26,825 nt of DNA from Candidatus Saccharimonadia bacterium (GTDB taxonomy: Bacteria; Patescibacteriota; Saccharimonadia; Saccharimonadales; Saccharimonadaceae): positions 1 to 26,825 of the forward strand of contig JALRBE010000014.1 of the NCBI GenBank assembly GCA_023262335.1. The letters are read 5' to 3'. The translations under genes were made by a program, and so were the position numbers. Shown here one piece after another: positions 1-5,642 of this stretch; positions within the stretch are counted from its first letter, which is position 1; each line of letters starts with the position of its first letter. The notes under the pieces were generated by a model. That model did no database searches. It was not told where the DNA came from and saw nothing but the letters and a program-made list of their open reading frames with translations.

Positions 1-153
1 ATCATCCTTGGCGGTATCCGCTATACTACCAGCAACGGCGATGCCGGCGCGATCAAGAGCGCCAAAGATACCATCCTGTACGCGGTGGTCGGCCTGGTCG
101 TTGCTATCTTCGCGTTCGCTATCGTCAATTTCGTCGTCGGAAGGTTATCATAA
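1..153 (+). CDS. VirB2/Mbov_0395-like pilin, 3' part only
   Basis: This is the C-terminal 50 codons of a gene whose start lies left of the window; it ends at TAA 151-153. The visible part begins in the second half of the first membrane segment and contains the family signature IILGGIRYTTSNGD, then a loop with charged residues and a second hydrophobic segment ending in IVNFVV. The same signature recurs in the genes at 164, 626 and 4184, so this is one of at least four paralogues. Family members are short two-helix membrane proteins resembling the VirB2/TrbC pilins of type IV secretion systems. A pilus or DNA-uptake role is inferred from the family. The next gene starts 11 nt downstream, so the two are probably co-transcribed. 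Confidence 0.85.
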   Translation: MILGGIRYTTSNGDAGAIKSAKDTILYAVVGLVVAIFAFAIVNFVVGRLS

Positions 154-163
154 AGGAGGAATC

Positions 164-553
164 ATGAAAAAAGTAAAATTATTCGTTCTTAGCGCGTTCA
201 CGGTCCTTGGCATAGGAGTGCTGCCTGCGCTGGTTGCTGCTCCGGTGTTTGCCGGTAGCGCCGCCGAAAGTATCGGCGAAGGCATCGACAGTATCGGTGG
301 CAGCGAGAACCAACCTACCCTTGAGCAAGGTATCAAGGACGTCGTGAACGTGCTGCTGTTCGTCCTGGGCGCCATCGCGGTCATCATGATCATCATCGGC
401 GGCATTCGCTACACTACCAGCAACGGCGATTCGAGCGCTATTACCGGCGCGAAGAACACCATTCTCTACTCCGTCGTCGGTCTCGTCGTGGCCATTCTCG
501 CCTACGCTATCGTCAACTTCGTCGTCGACGCGTTTGCAGGCGGTGGTCGTTAA
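164..553 (+). CDS. VirB2/Mbov_0395-like pilin-like protein
   Basis: A 129-residue protein with a signal peptide (MKK, hydrophobic core, cleavage near AAPVFA about residue 28). A short polar region follows, then two membrane segments at about residues 62-84 and 102-124. The motif IIGGIRYTTSNGDSSAITGAKN joins the helices in two overlapping parts typical of VirB2/TrbC-like pilins. The ATG at 164 was chosen because an AGGAGG lies 5 nt upstream; the longer open frame from position 8 only reads through the previous gene in another frame. It probably forms an operon with the truncated paralogue upstream. Products of this family are exported and assembled into pilus-like filaments in T4SS. Here no VirB4, VirB6 or coupling protein gene is seen, so the actual machine is unknown. 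Confidence 0.88.
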   Translation: MKKVKLFVLSAFTVLGIGVLPALVAAPVFAGSAAESIGEGIDSIGGSENQPTLEQGIKDVVNVLLFVLGAIAVIMIIIGGIRYTTSNGDSSAITGAKNTILYSVVGLVVAILAYAIVNFVVDAFAGGGR

Positions 554-564
554 AGCATAGCCAC

Positions 565-593
565 TTAACAAAAGCACCGTAGTCTGGTATAAA
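565..593 (+). promoter_or_regulatory. Promoter of the third pilin gene
   Basis: TTAACA at 565-570, a 17-nt spacer and TATAAA at 588-593. A TGG immediately before the -10 gives the extended -10 form TGGTATAA. The same extended -10 recurs before comF (1633-1641), the tRNA-Ser(UGA) locus (2357-2365) and the gene at 9326. Predicted start near 600, giving a leader of about 26 nt with an SD-like GAAAGGAA. Confidence 0.6.
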
Positions 594-625
594 CGAAGTA
601 AGCTAAAACAAGCGAAAGGAAATAC

Positions 626-1045
626 ATGTCCAATAACATCAAAAAACTATTGTCGGCTGCCCTTGCGGTACCCGCATTGGTACTCGGCATCGGCCTGTTC
701 GCACAGCCAGTTCCTGCGTACGCTGCTTTCGAAGGCAGCCTGCAGGACGGCGCGAACTCGGCACAGGGCAAGGACCAGACCGGTGACGCGGCAAGCCTCT
801 TCGGCGAAGGCGGCCAAGGCGGCGTGTTCCGTACTATCACGAACGTCATGCTGTTCCTCATCGGTGCAGTGAGCGTTATCATGCTGATCATCGGCGGTCT
901 GCGCTATGTCATCAGTAACGGCGACTCAAGCGCCGTGCAGGGTGCGAAGAACACCATCCTTTACGCGATCGTTGGTATCGTCGTCGCTATCCTTGCGTAC
1001 GCGGTCGTCAACTTCGTCATCAGCAGCTTCGCTGGTAACGGCTAA
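626..1045 (+). CDS. VirB2/Mbov_0395-like pilin-like protein
   Basis: A 139-residue paralogue of the two preceding genes. It has an N-terminal signal peptide ending near PVPAYA, a Gly/Ala/Gln-rich spacer, and a first membrane helix (about 72-95) running into IIGGLRYVISNGDSSAVQ. AKNTILYAIVGIVVAILAY then forms the second helix, and the protein ends in SSFAGNG. It is closest in length and sequence to the minus-strand copy at 4184-4603, which is also 139 residues. It has its own promoter just upstream, so the tandem copies can be expressed at different levels. Multiple pilin paralogues with divergent surface regions and constant helices may reflect filament diversity or antigenic variation; this is inference. 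Confidence 0.88.
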   Translation: MSNNIKKLLSAALAVPALVLGIGLFAQPVPAYAAFEGSLQDGANSAQGKDQTGDAASLFGEGGQGGVFRTITNVMLFLIGAVSVIMLIIGGLRYVISNGDSSAVQGAKNTILYAIVGIVVAILAYAVVNFVISSFAGNG

Positions 1046-1062
1046 AAAACTACCGAGCAACG

Positions 1063-1090
1063 AAAAACCCACCCGGAAGGGTGGGTTTTT
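1063..1090. terminator. Bidirectional intrinsic terminator between pilin and hsp20 genes
   Basis: A perfect 12-bp stem: AAAAACCCACCC (1063-1074), GGAA loop, GGGTGGGTTTTT (1079-1090). The A-tract and T-tract make it work for both convergent genes. Confidence 0.9.
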
Positions 1091-1110
1091 CGTATGGCCC
1101 GTGTACCCGC

Positions 1111-1569
1111 CTACAGGACCTGAATCTTTTTCGCTTGTTCTTGCTTGACCTTGTTGAAGATGATCGTCAGGACGCCGTCCTTCAAAACCGCTTCGACTTC
1201 GTCTTCCTTTACCGCGACTGGCAACGCCAGCGTGCGGCTGAACTCGCCCCAATAGCATTCCTGAATGTGCCAGTTCGTCGCTTCGGCATCGTCGCCGCTG
1301 CTGAGCGTACCGCTGACGGTCAGGATGCCGTCGCTGATGCTTACGTCCAGTTCGTCCTTGTTGACGCCGGCAGTACGCGCTTTGACGACGAGACGTTCCT
1401 CGGTCTCGTAGACGTCAACGGCGAGCTGGCCTGGAAAATCGTCTTCAACGGGTTCGTCGCTTGCCATAGGCGCGCTGACAGGACTGGTATCGGTAAGGTC
1501 GTCGTCGTTCAAAAACGCCGCGGCCAATTCGTCTTCGATCAATAGATCATCATTTTGCTTGCGGGCCAT
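1111..1569 (-). CDS. Hsp20/alpha-crystallin small heat-shock protein
   Basis: A 152-residue ATP-independent chaperone that binds unfolding proteins in the cytosol. The first 45 or so residues are acidic and low-complexity. The alpha-crystallin domain follows (about 50-140): a GQLAVDVYETEERLVVKA start, DGILTVSG, a middle W..QECYWGEFSRTLALP block and the closing A.LKDGVLTI motif, ending in a short basic tail. A GTG four codons upstream keeps the frame open. The ATG at 1569 was preferred because GGAGG lies 5 nt before it and MARKQ is a natural start. It is convergent with the pilin gene and divergent from comF, and the promoters of the two divergent genes overlap. Confidence 0.92.
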   Translation of the reverse strand: MARKQNDDLLIEDELAAAFLNDDDLTDTSPVSAPMASDEPVEDDFPGQLAVDVYETEERLVVKARTAGVNKDELDVSISDGILTVSGTLSSGDDAEATNWHIQECYWGEFSRTLALPVAVKEDEVEAVLKDGVLTIIFNKVKQEQAKKIQVL

Positions 1570-1615
1570 AGTATCCTCCACTTTCCTCTTGGTCGCTTGA
1601 CAAATAGTCTTCTAC

Positions 1616-1644
1616 AGTATAACCAAAGCTGGTGGTATAATCAA
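1616..1644. promoter_or_regulatory. Overlapping divergent promoters for hsp20 (-) and comF (+)
   Basis: On the minus strand TTGATT (1644-1639), a 17-nt spacer and TATACT (1621-1616) face hsp20. On the plus strand an extended -10, TGGTATAAT (1633-1641), faces comF. The two share the bases AAT at 1639-1641, so a polymerase bound at one should exclude the other. No CIRCE or other heat-shock operator was recognised. Confidence 0.6.
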
Positions 1645-1675
1645 CCGTAGCAACCGTCAAAACGTAAAAATAACA

Positions 1676-2344
1676 ATGCTAGATACTCTCTTGTCCATCG
1701 TCGCTCCTCACCACTGTTCTGGGTGCGGTCAAACGGGCACTTTGTTATGTGAAAATTGTAAATATGACATCGTTCAGGAGCCGTATTTGGCCTGCGTGGC
1801 CTGCGGGGGTGGCATCGCGCCGAAAAGCGGCATATGCGCCGACTGCACCGTGCCCTACGTGCGTGGGTGGTGCGTTGCGCCCCGGCAAGAGCAACTCGAA
1901 GCGCTCATCGACGCCTACAAGTTTGGTAACGCACGCTCGGCATATGTACCGCTAGCTAGCCTCCTGGACGTGCGGCTCCCGGAGTTGCCTGCGGACGTTC
2001 GGGTCGTTCCTGTTCCGACGGTGTCCGGGCATGTGCGCCAACGAGGGTACGACCATATGCTCCTTATTACCAAGCGCTTCGCGAAGTTGCGCGGGTTGCC
2101 GCTTGATACCGCACTGGACCGCCGTACGGCCACTCGGCAGCGTGGTGCTGGCAAGCGGCAGCGCACGGAGCAAGCAAAGCGGGCGTTCGTGCTCCAAGGA
2201 ACTTTGGATCCGGATGCGACGTACCTGCTCGTGGATGACGTCGTGACGACCGGCGCGACCATGAAGTACGCGGCGAAGACTCTGCGTGACGCCGGCGCGC
2301 AAACGGTATGGGTAGCCTCGATCAGTTACCAATTGCTCGACTAA
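1676..2344 (+). CDS. comF: ComF family phosphoribosyltransferase-like competence protein
   Basis: A 222-residue protein with the two parts of ComF. The N-terminal zinc-binding region has CSGCG, LCENC, ACVACGGG and CADC pairs (residues about 14-62). The C-terminal PRTase fold has the PRPP-binding loop YLLVDDVVTTGATM at about 187-200. The preceding block RQRGYDHMLLITKRFAK is also characteristic. In competent bacteria ComF helps move incoming single-stranded DNA across the membrane or prepare it for recombination. Length is normal for the family. It stands alone and divergent from hsp20, and its terminal codon is followed within 20 bp by the promoter of the tRNA-Ser locus. Together with the pilin copies it suggests DNA-uptake capacity. 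Confidence 0.92.
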   Translation: MLDTLLSIVAPHHCSGCGQTGTLLCENCKYDIVQEPYLACVACGGGIAPKSGICADCTVPYVRGWCVAPRQEQLEALIDAYKFGNARSAYVPLASLLDVRLPELPADVRVVPVPTVSGHVRQRGYDHMLLITKRFAKLRGLPLDTALDRRTATRQRGAGKRQRTEQAKRAFVLQGTLDPDATYLLVDDVVTTGATMKYAAKTLRDAGAQTVWVASISYQLLD

Positions 2345-2356
2345 CAGTGGTCAATC

Positions 2357-2365
2357 TGGTATAAT
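2357..2365 (+). promoter_or_regulatory. Extended -10 promoter of the tRNA-Ser(UGA) locus
   Basis: TGGTATAAT, the recurring extended -10 of this genome, with no good -35 at 17 nt. Predicted start near 2372, about 145 nt before the first tRNA-like 5' end at 2517. Confidence 0.6.
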
Positions 2366-2391
2366 TCACTACTGTACCCGTTTCGTTCCAT

Positions 2392-2516
2392 GCGGCGCAG
2401 CCGCCCCAATTCGAAAAACCAAGCTTGCTGTTTGTCGAATTGAGAGGAGGAATAACGGAGGAGTGGCAGTTTTTCGAATGTATTCGAAAACGAGAACTCC
2501 AAGTACATTCCGACGA
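2392..2516 (+). promoter_or_regulatory. Structured tRNA leader, shared with the tRNA-Arg locus
   Basis: In order: hairpin GCGGC-GCA-GCCGC (2392-2404); paired segments AAACCAAGC (2416-2424) and GCTGTTTG (2427-2434); a 7-nt gap; the motif GAGAGGAGGAATAACGGAG (2442-2460); a perfect 8-bp hairpin with TGTA loop (2471-2490); and CGACGA directly before position 2517. The leader of tRNA-Arg (22842-22976) has the same elements in the same order. It matches 17 of 19 bases in the motif and has the identical 7-nt gap and CGACGA at -6 to -1. Function unknown. Candidates are RNase P or antitermination control, or a small RNA released by tRNA processing. Confidence 0.65.
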
Positions 2517-2552
2517 GGAGAGGTGACCGAGTGGTTGATGGTACTTGTCTTG
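2517..2552 (+). pseudogene. Exact 5' half copy of tRNA-Ser(UGA)
   Basis: These 36 bases are identical to the first 36 bases of the intact tRNA-Ser gene at 2662-2697, covering the acceptor 5' strand, D arm and anticodon stem up to TTG of the loop. After that the sequence departs from tRNA. A CTTGT...ACAAG pairing can still be drawn over an inserted GTTGC-GAA-GCAAC hairpin, and a hairpin with the TGTA loop follows. No T arm or acceptor 3' strand was found before 2662. The conserved leader ends exactly at this copy, not at the intact tRNA. Confidence 0.8.
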
Positions 2553-2661
2553 GACGAAGTGTTGCGAAGCAACCAAACAAGCGGCCGAAATGTATTTCGG
2601 GGCTGGTTTTCAAGACTAAGTCGTCAAGCCGGCGCAATTCCTTTACAATACGGCAGAATAC

Positions 2662-2749
2662 GGAGAGGTGACCGAGTGGTTGATGGTACTTGTCTTGAAA
2701 ACAAGCGTGGGGCAACTCACCGCGAGTTCGAATCTCGCCCTCTCCGCCA
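2662..2749 (+). tRNA. tRNA-Ser (UGA)
   Basis: Type II tRNA with GGAGAGG/CCTCTCC acceptor stem, discriminator G and encoded CCA. The D arm is GACCGAGTGGTT, the anticodon stem CTTGT/ACAAG with loop CTTGAAA (anticodon TGA at 2696-2698). It has a long variable arm and a T arm GCGAG-TTCGAAT-CTCGC. It may also have a proximal start from TACAAT near 2644, but the -35 is poor. A terminator begins at its 3' end. Confidence 0.97.
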
Positions 2750-2784
2750 AGAAAAATAACGTCCATTTGGACGTTATTTTTCTT
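2749..2784 (+). terminator. Terminator of tRNA-Ser(UGA)
   Basis: A perfect 17-bp inverted repeat (2749-2765 and 2768-2784) with a 2-nt centre, A-rich at the base on one side and T-rich on the other. It begins at the last base of the CCA. Confidence 0.9.
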
Positions 2785-2796
2785 GCTCCGTGGTCA

Positions 2797-2932
2797 AGAT
2801 TCGACCTCGCGGGCGACACGGAGTGGCGCGACCGCGAGTTCGGCGTAATGAGTGAAGCGGAAAAGTGTTTATATTTTTTCGAGAACGATTGAAGGAGCAA
2901 GCTTGCTTGCAATACCTCGCCCTCTCTCATTG
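2797..2932 (+). repeat. Degenerate tRNA-Ser-derived trailer
   Basis: 2797-2812 is the reverse complement of the T arm of the tRNA just upstream (15 of 16 bases). Position 2819 onward (CGGAGTGGCGCGACCG) resembles the tRNA 5' end, and ACCTCGCCCTCTC near 2916 resembles its 3' end. CTTGCTCC (2782-2789) pairs with GGAGCAAG (2895-2902). No gene is seen in 2785-3004. The tRNA-like pieces are decayed and not a working tRNA. Confidence 0.5.
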
Positions 2933-3004
2933 CCCTCCGACTTGCGATAATCTCCCCTCTCCGTTACCATATGACCATAACCATTTCAAACAAAAAGGAT
3001 TCCC

Positions 3005-3244
3005 ATGACAAAATACACCGTTAACTCACTCATCGTCATCGTTGCGCTCTACGCGGTGTTCGCAGGCGTGTCCGTCATAACGGTCGTTCTCGGGTGGGCG
3101 TCGTGGAGTGACGTGCAGGACTGGCTGCAAAATGGCGCGCTCATCGCGGGCGTATTCTTGGTAGTAAACCTTGCCATTACCTGGCTCGCTAGTCTTGTTT
3201 CTCGCCAACAAAACGACGCTCCCGCCCGTAAGACCAAGCGGTAG
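3005..3244 (+). CDS. Small two-helix membrane protein of unknown function
   Basis: A 79-residue protein with two strongly hydrophobic segments (about residues 8-30 and 44-65), separated by a short amphipathic stretch WASWSDVQDWLQNGAL. It ends in a polar, basic tail (RKTKR), which predicts the C-terminus in the cytoplasm. An AAAGGA motif lies 6 nt before the ATG. No family is recognised. It could be a subunit of a larger membrane complex or a stress-type small membrane protein. It lies between the tRNA-Ser locus and a two-gene unit on the same strand, with only an 80-bp gap to the next start. Confidence 0.7.
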   Translation: MTKYTVNSLIVIVALYAVFAGVSVITVVLGWASWSDVQDWLQNGALIAGVFLVVNLAITWLASLVSRQQNDAPARKTKR

Positions 3245-3324
3245 CATTCCGCTCTTGCTTGACTACTGTTGGCCAAGATGTCAAATTAAGTGCGTACGCT
3301 CCCTATCGAGAGGAATGTAAGCAC

Positions 3325-3585
3325 ATGTCCCAAGACGACGTCACGACGTCATCGTTCGAGCATCTGAAACCAATTCGCGACCAATACCTCGCCATCACCG
3401 ACAACTGGTGGCTGCGGTGGGCGGGCTTCAACGGAGCCGGCTTTTCCAAGCAGGATGGCCAGTGGGCGATCGCGGTGAACCTCGAGCACCCCTACGGGCT
3501 GTGGCTCGCAAAGCTGATTGCCCGAAAGCGTTTTCCGGGTGTGCCGTTCGAATTCACTGTCATAGGAAGGATCAGGGCGCAATGA
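3325..3585 (+). CDS. Hypothetical small protein, coupled to a HTH gene
   Basis: An 86-residue soluble protein, rich in Trp and aromatic residues (DNWWLRWAGFNGAGF). It ends in a block of the form LIARKRFPGVPFEF followed by VIGRIRAQ. The ATG at 3325 was chosen for the upstream AGAGGA (3309-3314); the frame is open further upstream but without start context. Its TGA stop overlaps the ATG of the next gene (ATGA at 3582-3585), so the two are translationally coupled and probably work together. The partner has a helix-turn-helix-like region. The pairing of a small protein and a DNA-binding protein recalls toxin-antitoxin or repressor-ligand modules, but no known toxin motif is present. Confidence 0.65.
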   Translation: MSQDDVTTSSFEHLKPIRDQYLAITDNWWLRWAGFNGAGFSKQDGQWAIAVNLEHPYGLWLAKLIARKRFPGVPFEFTVIGRIRAQ

Positions 3586-4133
3586 ACGAAACCGAGGTAG
3601 CGAATCTCGTTACCGAATTGAAGGCAGCGGCAAATGAGCCGGTGGAACGCAGGGTGTTCGACGAGCTTTATGGTCGGACCATCGCGACTTTCGACATTGA
3701 CGACATCGAAGTCGCCAGGGTGGCGAAGGTCGCCATACCAACCGCCATGCGCTGGAGGACTGGCGCATCGGCGCCGGTGCCCAGGGGTCGCCCTTCCGTG
3801 ATCTTGGCGTTGCTCAAGCTTCTTGAGGAACGAGAGCTGCGGTCGGTACACCGGCTGCAGCGCGCGCTGTTGCGACTCAGCGAGCGAAAGGTCGCTTACC
3901 GCATTCGTTCGGTGGCGTACGATCAGACCGGCCTTGCGGGCAGGCTCGCTTTTCCGTCGCAGTCTCTGCTCACGGACGACGCGGATTATCCGGCGGATTT
4001 GCCGGCAGGTCTCAGCGAAGTCGTGATCGTCAGCGACACGCCGAATCCTCACCTGACCCTTCTGGTGCATCCGGTCGGCGATCCGAGACGCCTGGCGCTC
4101 GTCGACTTCCGGCAACTGACCGTGATCGGTTAG
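3582..4133 (+). CDS. Putative helix-turn-helix DNA-binding protein
   Basis: A 183-residue protein that begins inside the stop codon of the previous gene. Residues about 40-85 contain VARVAKVAIPTAMRWRTG followed by SAPVPRGRPSVILALLKLLEER. This is the pattern of a Cro/XRE-like HTH whose recognition helix is followed by RW.TG...P. The remainder is basic at first (RLQRALLRLSERKVAYRIR) and then a possible small sensory or dimerisation domain (about 120-183) with alternating beta strands. No enzyme motif is seen. It is followed at once by a strong terminator, so it is the last gene of the unit. Confidence 0.65.
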   Translation: MNETEVANLVTELKAAANEPVERRVFDELYGRTIATFDIDDIEVARVAKVAIPTAMRWRTGASAPVPRGRPSVILALLKLLEERELRSVHRLQRALLRLSERKVAYRIRSVAYDQTGLAGRLAFPSQSLLTDDADYPADLPAGLSEVVIVSDTPNPHLTLLVHPVGDPRRLALVDFRQLTVIG

Positions 4134-4139
4134 GCACGC

Positions 4140-4168
4140 AAAGTCCCTTGCTTGGCAAGGGACTTTTT
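4140..4168. terminator. Bidirectional terminator
   Basis: AAAGTCCCTTGC (4140-4151), TTG loop, GCAAGGGACTTT (4155-4166), then TT. It separates the plus-strand HTH gene from the convergent minus-strand pilin gene. Confidence 0.9.
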
Positions 4169-4183
4169 CTTTGGGTCAGACTT

Positions 4184-4603
4184 TTATGTATTCGTCGGAG
4201 CGACGCCGCCAGACGCCGGGGTGCCAGCGAACGACGATATGACGAAGTTGACGACCGCGTACGCGAGCAGTGCCACGACGATACCGACGATGGCGTACAG
4301 AATGGTATTCTTCGCTGCCTGTACCGCGGTGCTGTCGCCACCGGAGACTACGTAACGGATACCACCGATGATGAGCATGATGACGCTGATCGCGCCGATG
4401 AGGAACAGCATGACGTTGCTGATAGTACTGAACGTACCGGATTGCCCAAAGAGGTCGGTTGGCATGTCAACGCCGCGCGCGGCACCTGCGCCGTCCGACA
4501 TGGTGCCGCTAAAACCTGCCGCAAGAGCGGAGCTTTCCAGCACGAATATGACGCCGAGTAGCATAAGGGGCGCCGTGAGTGCTGCTAAAACTCTCCTTAC
4601 CAT
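4184..4603 (-). CDS. VirB2/Mbov_0395-like pilin-like protein, leaderless
   Basis: A 139-residue protein of the same family as those at 1-1045. It has a signal peptide (MVRRVLAALTAPLML, cleavage near SALA), a Gly-rich linker, and a helix ending in MLIIGGIRYVVSGGDSTAVQ. AAKNTILYAIVGIVVALLAYAVVNFV forms the second helix in two adjacent halves, followed by a Pro/Thr tail. It is isolated from the tandem copies and inverted. Its predicted promoter places the transcription start at or next to the ATG, leaving no room for a ribosome binding site, so translation is probably leaderless. This contrasts with the AGGAGG of the copy at 164 and suggests independent control. Confidence 0.87.
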   Translation of the reverse strand: MVRRVLAALTAPLMLLGVIFVLESSALAAGFSGTMSDGAGAARGVDMPTDLFGQSGTFSTISNVMLFLIGAISVIMLIIGGIRYVVSGGDSTAVQAAKNTILYAIVGIVVALLAYAVVNFVISSFAGTPASGGVAPTNT

Positions 4604-4609
4604 ACTTTT

Positions 4610-4638
4610 ATTATAGCATAACGGAGTCGTTACTGCAA
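4610..4638 (-). promoter_or_regulatory. Promoter of the minus-strand pilin gene, start at the ATG
   Basis: On the minus strand TTGCAG (4638-4633), a 17-nt spacer ending TGC and TATAAT (4615-4610). Only 6 nt separate the -10 from the ATG at 4603, so the transcript should begin at the initiation codon. Confidence 0.7.
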
Positions 4639-4679
4639 TTCTTATGCTTATATAAGTACTAGCCTCACCTCTGTGCCTA

Positions 4680-4856
4680 TGCTATAATCATGCAAGTCGC
4701 AAGGTTTAATCGTGCGAGGCGTACAAAATAAACGTGAGCCCAAGTGGCTGCTGCGTGAAACGTGAATAATGGACGGAACCCGTCCCCTTCGGCCACCGTG
4801 CAGAAGAGTTGTTATTTCGTAGGTAGTGGCTATCAAGTGAGCGTTACCCTATACAC
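4680..4856 (+). promoter_or_regulatory. Promoter and long leader of tRNA-Ser(GCU)
   Basis: Extended -10 TGCTATAAT (4680-4688) gives a start near 4695 and a leader of about 160 nt with no ORF of note. The leader contains the 12-mer CCCAAGTGGCTG (4739-4750), identical to the D-arm region of the tRNA itself (4866-4877). It also has a perfect hairpin GGACGG-AAC-CCGTCC near 4771 and a GTGGC/GCCAC pairing that encloses it. It lacks the motif of the other two tRNA leaders. It may be an unrecognised structured RNA. Confidence 0.55.
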
Positions 4857-4949
4857 GGAGGAGTACCCAAGTGGCTGAAGGGGACGGTTTGCTAAATCGT
4901 TAGTCCGGGGAAACCTGGAGCGGGAGTTCGAATCTCCCCTCCTCCGCCA
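4857..4949 (+). tRNA. tRNA-Ser (GCU)
   Basis: Type II tRNA with GGAGGAG/CTCCTCC acceptor stem, discriminator G and encoded CCA. The D arm is CCCAAGTGGCTGAAGGGG, the anticodon stem ACGGT/ATCGT with loop TTGCTAA (anticodon GCT). It has a long variable arm and T arm GGGAG-TTCGAAT-CTCCC. It reads AGC/AGU codons. Confidence 0.97.
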
Positions 4950-4950
4950 G

Positions 4951-4992
4951 AAGAAAAAAGACCAGAATCTAAAGATTCTGGTCTTTTTTCTT
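4951..4992 (+). terminator. Terminator of tRNA-Ser(GCU)
   Basis: A perfect 20-bp inverted repeat (4951-4970 and 4973-4992) with a 2-nt centre and a T-tract on the 3' side. It lies one base after the CCA. Confidence 0.9.
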
Positions 4993-5005
4993 TGCGCAGC
5001 AGGAA

Positions 5006-5196
5006 AGATTCGGACTCCGCGCTGATTTTGTGACAAGTCACAAAATGCGGGAGTATCGCTCCGGCTAAAGCCCTCGCTCCTTCGCTCGAAATGGGTCGAA
5101 AGCAAGCTTTCACGTTCCTTTTCTCGCTTCGCCGAATCTCCCTGTGCGCGATGAGCAAACGAAGGAACGGAACAAAGTGGAGCGATACCTCCCCTC
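5006..5196 (+). repeat. Degenerate tRNA-Ser(GCU)-derived trailer with palindromes
   Basis: 5006-5023 is an inverted copy of the tRNA T arm with a few changes. A perfect 10-bp hairpin (5025-5034 and 5037-5046) follows. Next, GGGAGTATCGCTCC (from 5049) is inverted, with a one-base indel, as GGAGCGATACCTCCC near 5181-5195. The latter also resembles the tRNA 3' end. No gene is seen in 4993-5342. Confidence 0.5.
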
Positions 5197-5342
5197 CTCG
5201 CCGCCGAAATCCTCATATAACCGTACGGCGTCATTATGCTCACACTTGCCATGTGCGCCTGTTCATTGCTACATTCGTACCTGAACCCGTGAAAATCGGG
5301 ACGTTCCACGACAAGCAAGCAATGGCACGAGAGGAAACGCAC

Positions 5343-5642
5343 ATGTCTTCCGTTCAAAGTGATGACAAAATGTTCGAGGAATGGCAGCAAGCTATCTGGC
5401 GAGGGCCAGGCAAAAACCGCTGCGCTAGGCCCGACGACACTGGTGGTACAAAGTGTAAGCTAGTACCAGGGCATGACGGCGATCATGACTACAGGCTTGA
5501 GACGTTCTACGTCTGCAAGCAATGCGGCTCGCTCGTACTCAACAAGAAGCGCCACAAAGAGTGGCACGAAGAGATAAGATGCTCGTGCTCACACGGTTTG
5601 ACCGATGAATATTGCCCCATCCACGGCGACGGTGAAACCTGA
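5343..5642 (+). CDS. Cys/His-rich hypothetical protein
   Basis: A 99-residue protein with probable metal-binding clusters: NRCARPDD..GTKCKLVPGHDGDHDY (about 27-50), a zinc-finger-like VCKQCGSLVLNKKRHKEWH (about 57-75), and CSCSHG...YCPIHG near the C-terminus. The ATG at 5343 has GAGAGGAAA just upstream; a second ATG at 5322 is in frame but without an SD. The mRNA probably starts near 5282, after TGCTACATT (5267-5275). It would then begin with a CCCG/CGGG hairpin (5286-5300). The stop overlaps the next ATG by one base. Function unknown. The C...GH.G.H pattern also occurs in small phage or actinobacterial proteins. Confidence 0.7.
   Translation: MSSVQSDDKMFEEWQQAIWRGPGKNRCARPDDTGGTKCKLVPGHDGDHDYRLETFYVCKQCGSLVLNKKRHKEWHEEIRCSCSHGLTDEYCPIHGDGET

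Noticed and set aside
1081..1545. 154-codon plus-strand frame opposite hsp20
   Set aside because: Antisense to a clear alpha-crystallin domain gene; it begins in the terminator.
2517..2600. Intron-containing tRNA-Ser, with an insertion in the anticodon loop
   Set aside because: The anticodon stem can be re-paired after the insert, but no T arm or acceptor 3' strand follows before the intact copy, and no group I or group II intron core was recognised.
2341..2766. 141-codon minus-strand frame over tRNA-Ser(UGA)
   Set aside because: It contains the GEIRTRGELPHA type antisense-tRNA peptide and no start context.
4833..5390. 185-codon minus-strand frame covering tRNA-Ser(GCU)
   Set aside because: Its ends translate the antisense of the tRNA (RRRGDSNSRSRFPRTNDL type), a well-known false prediction.
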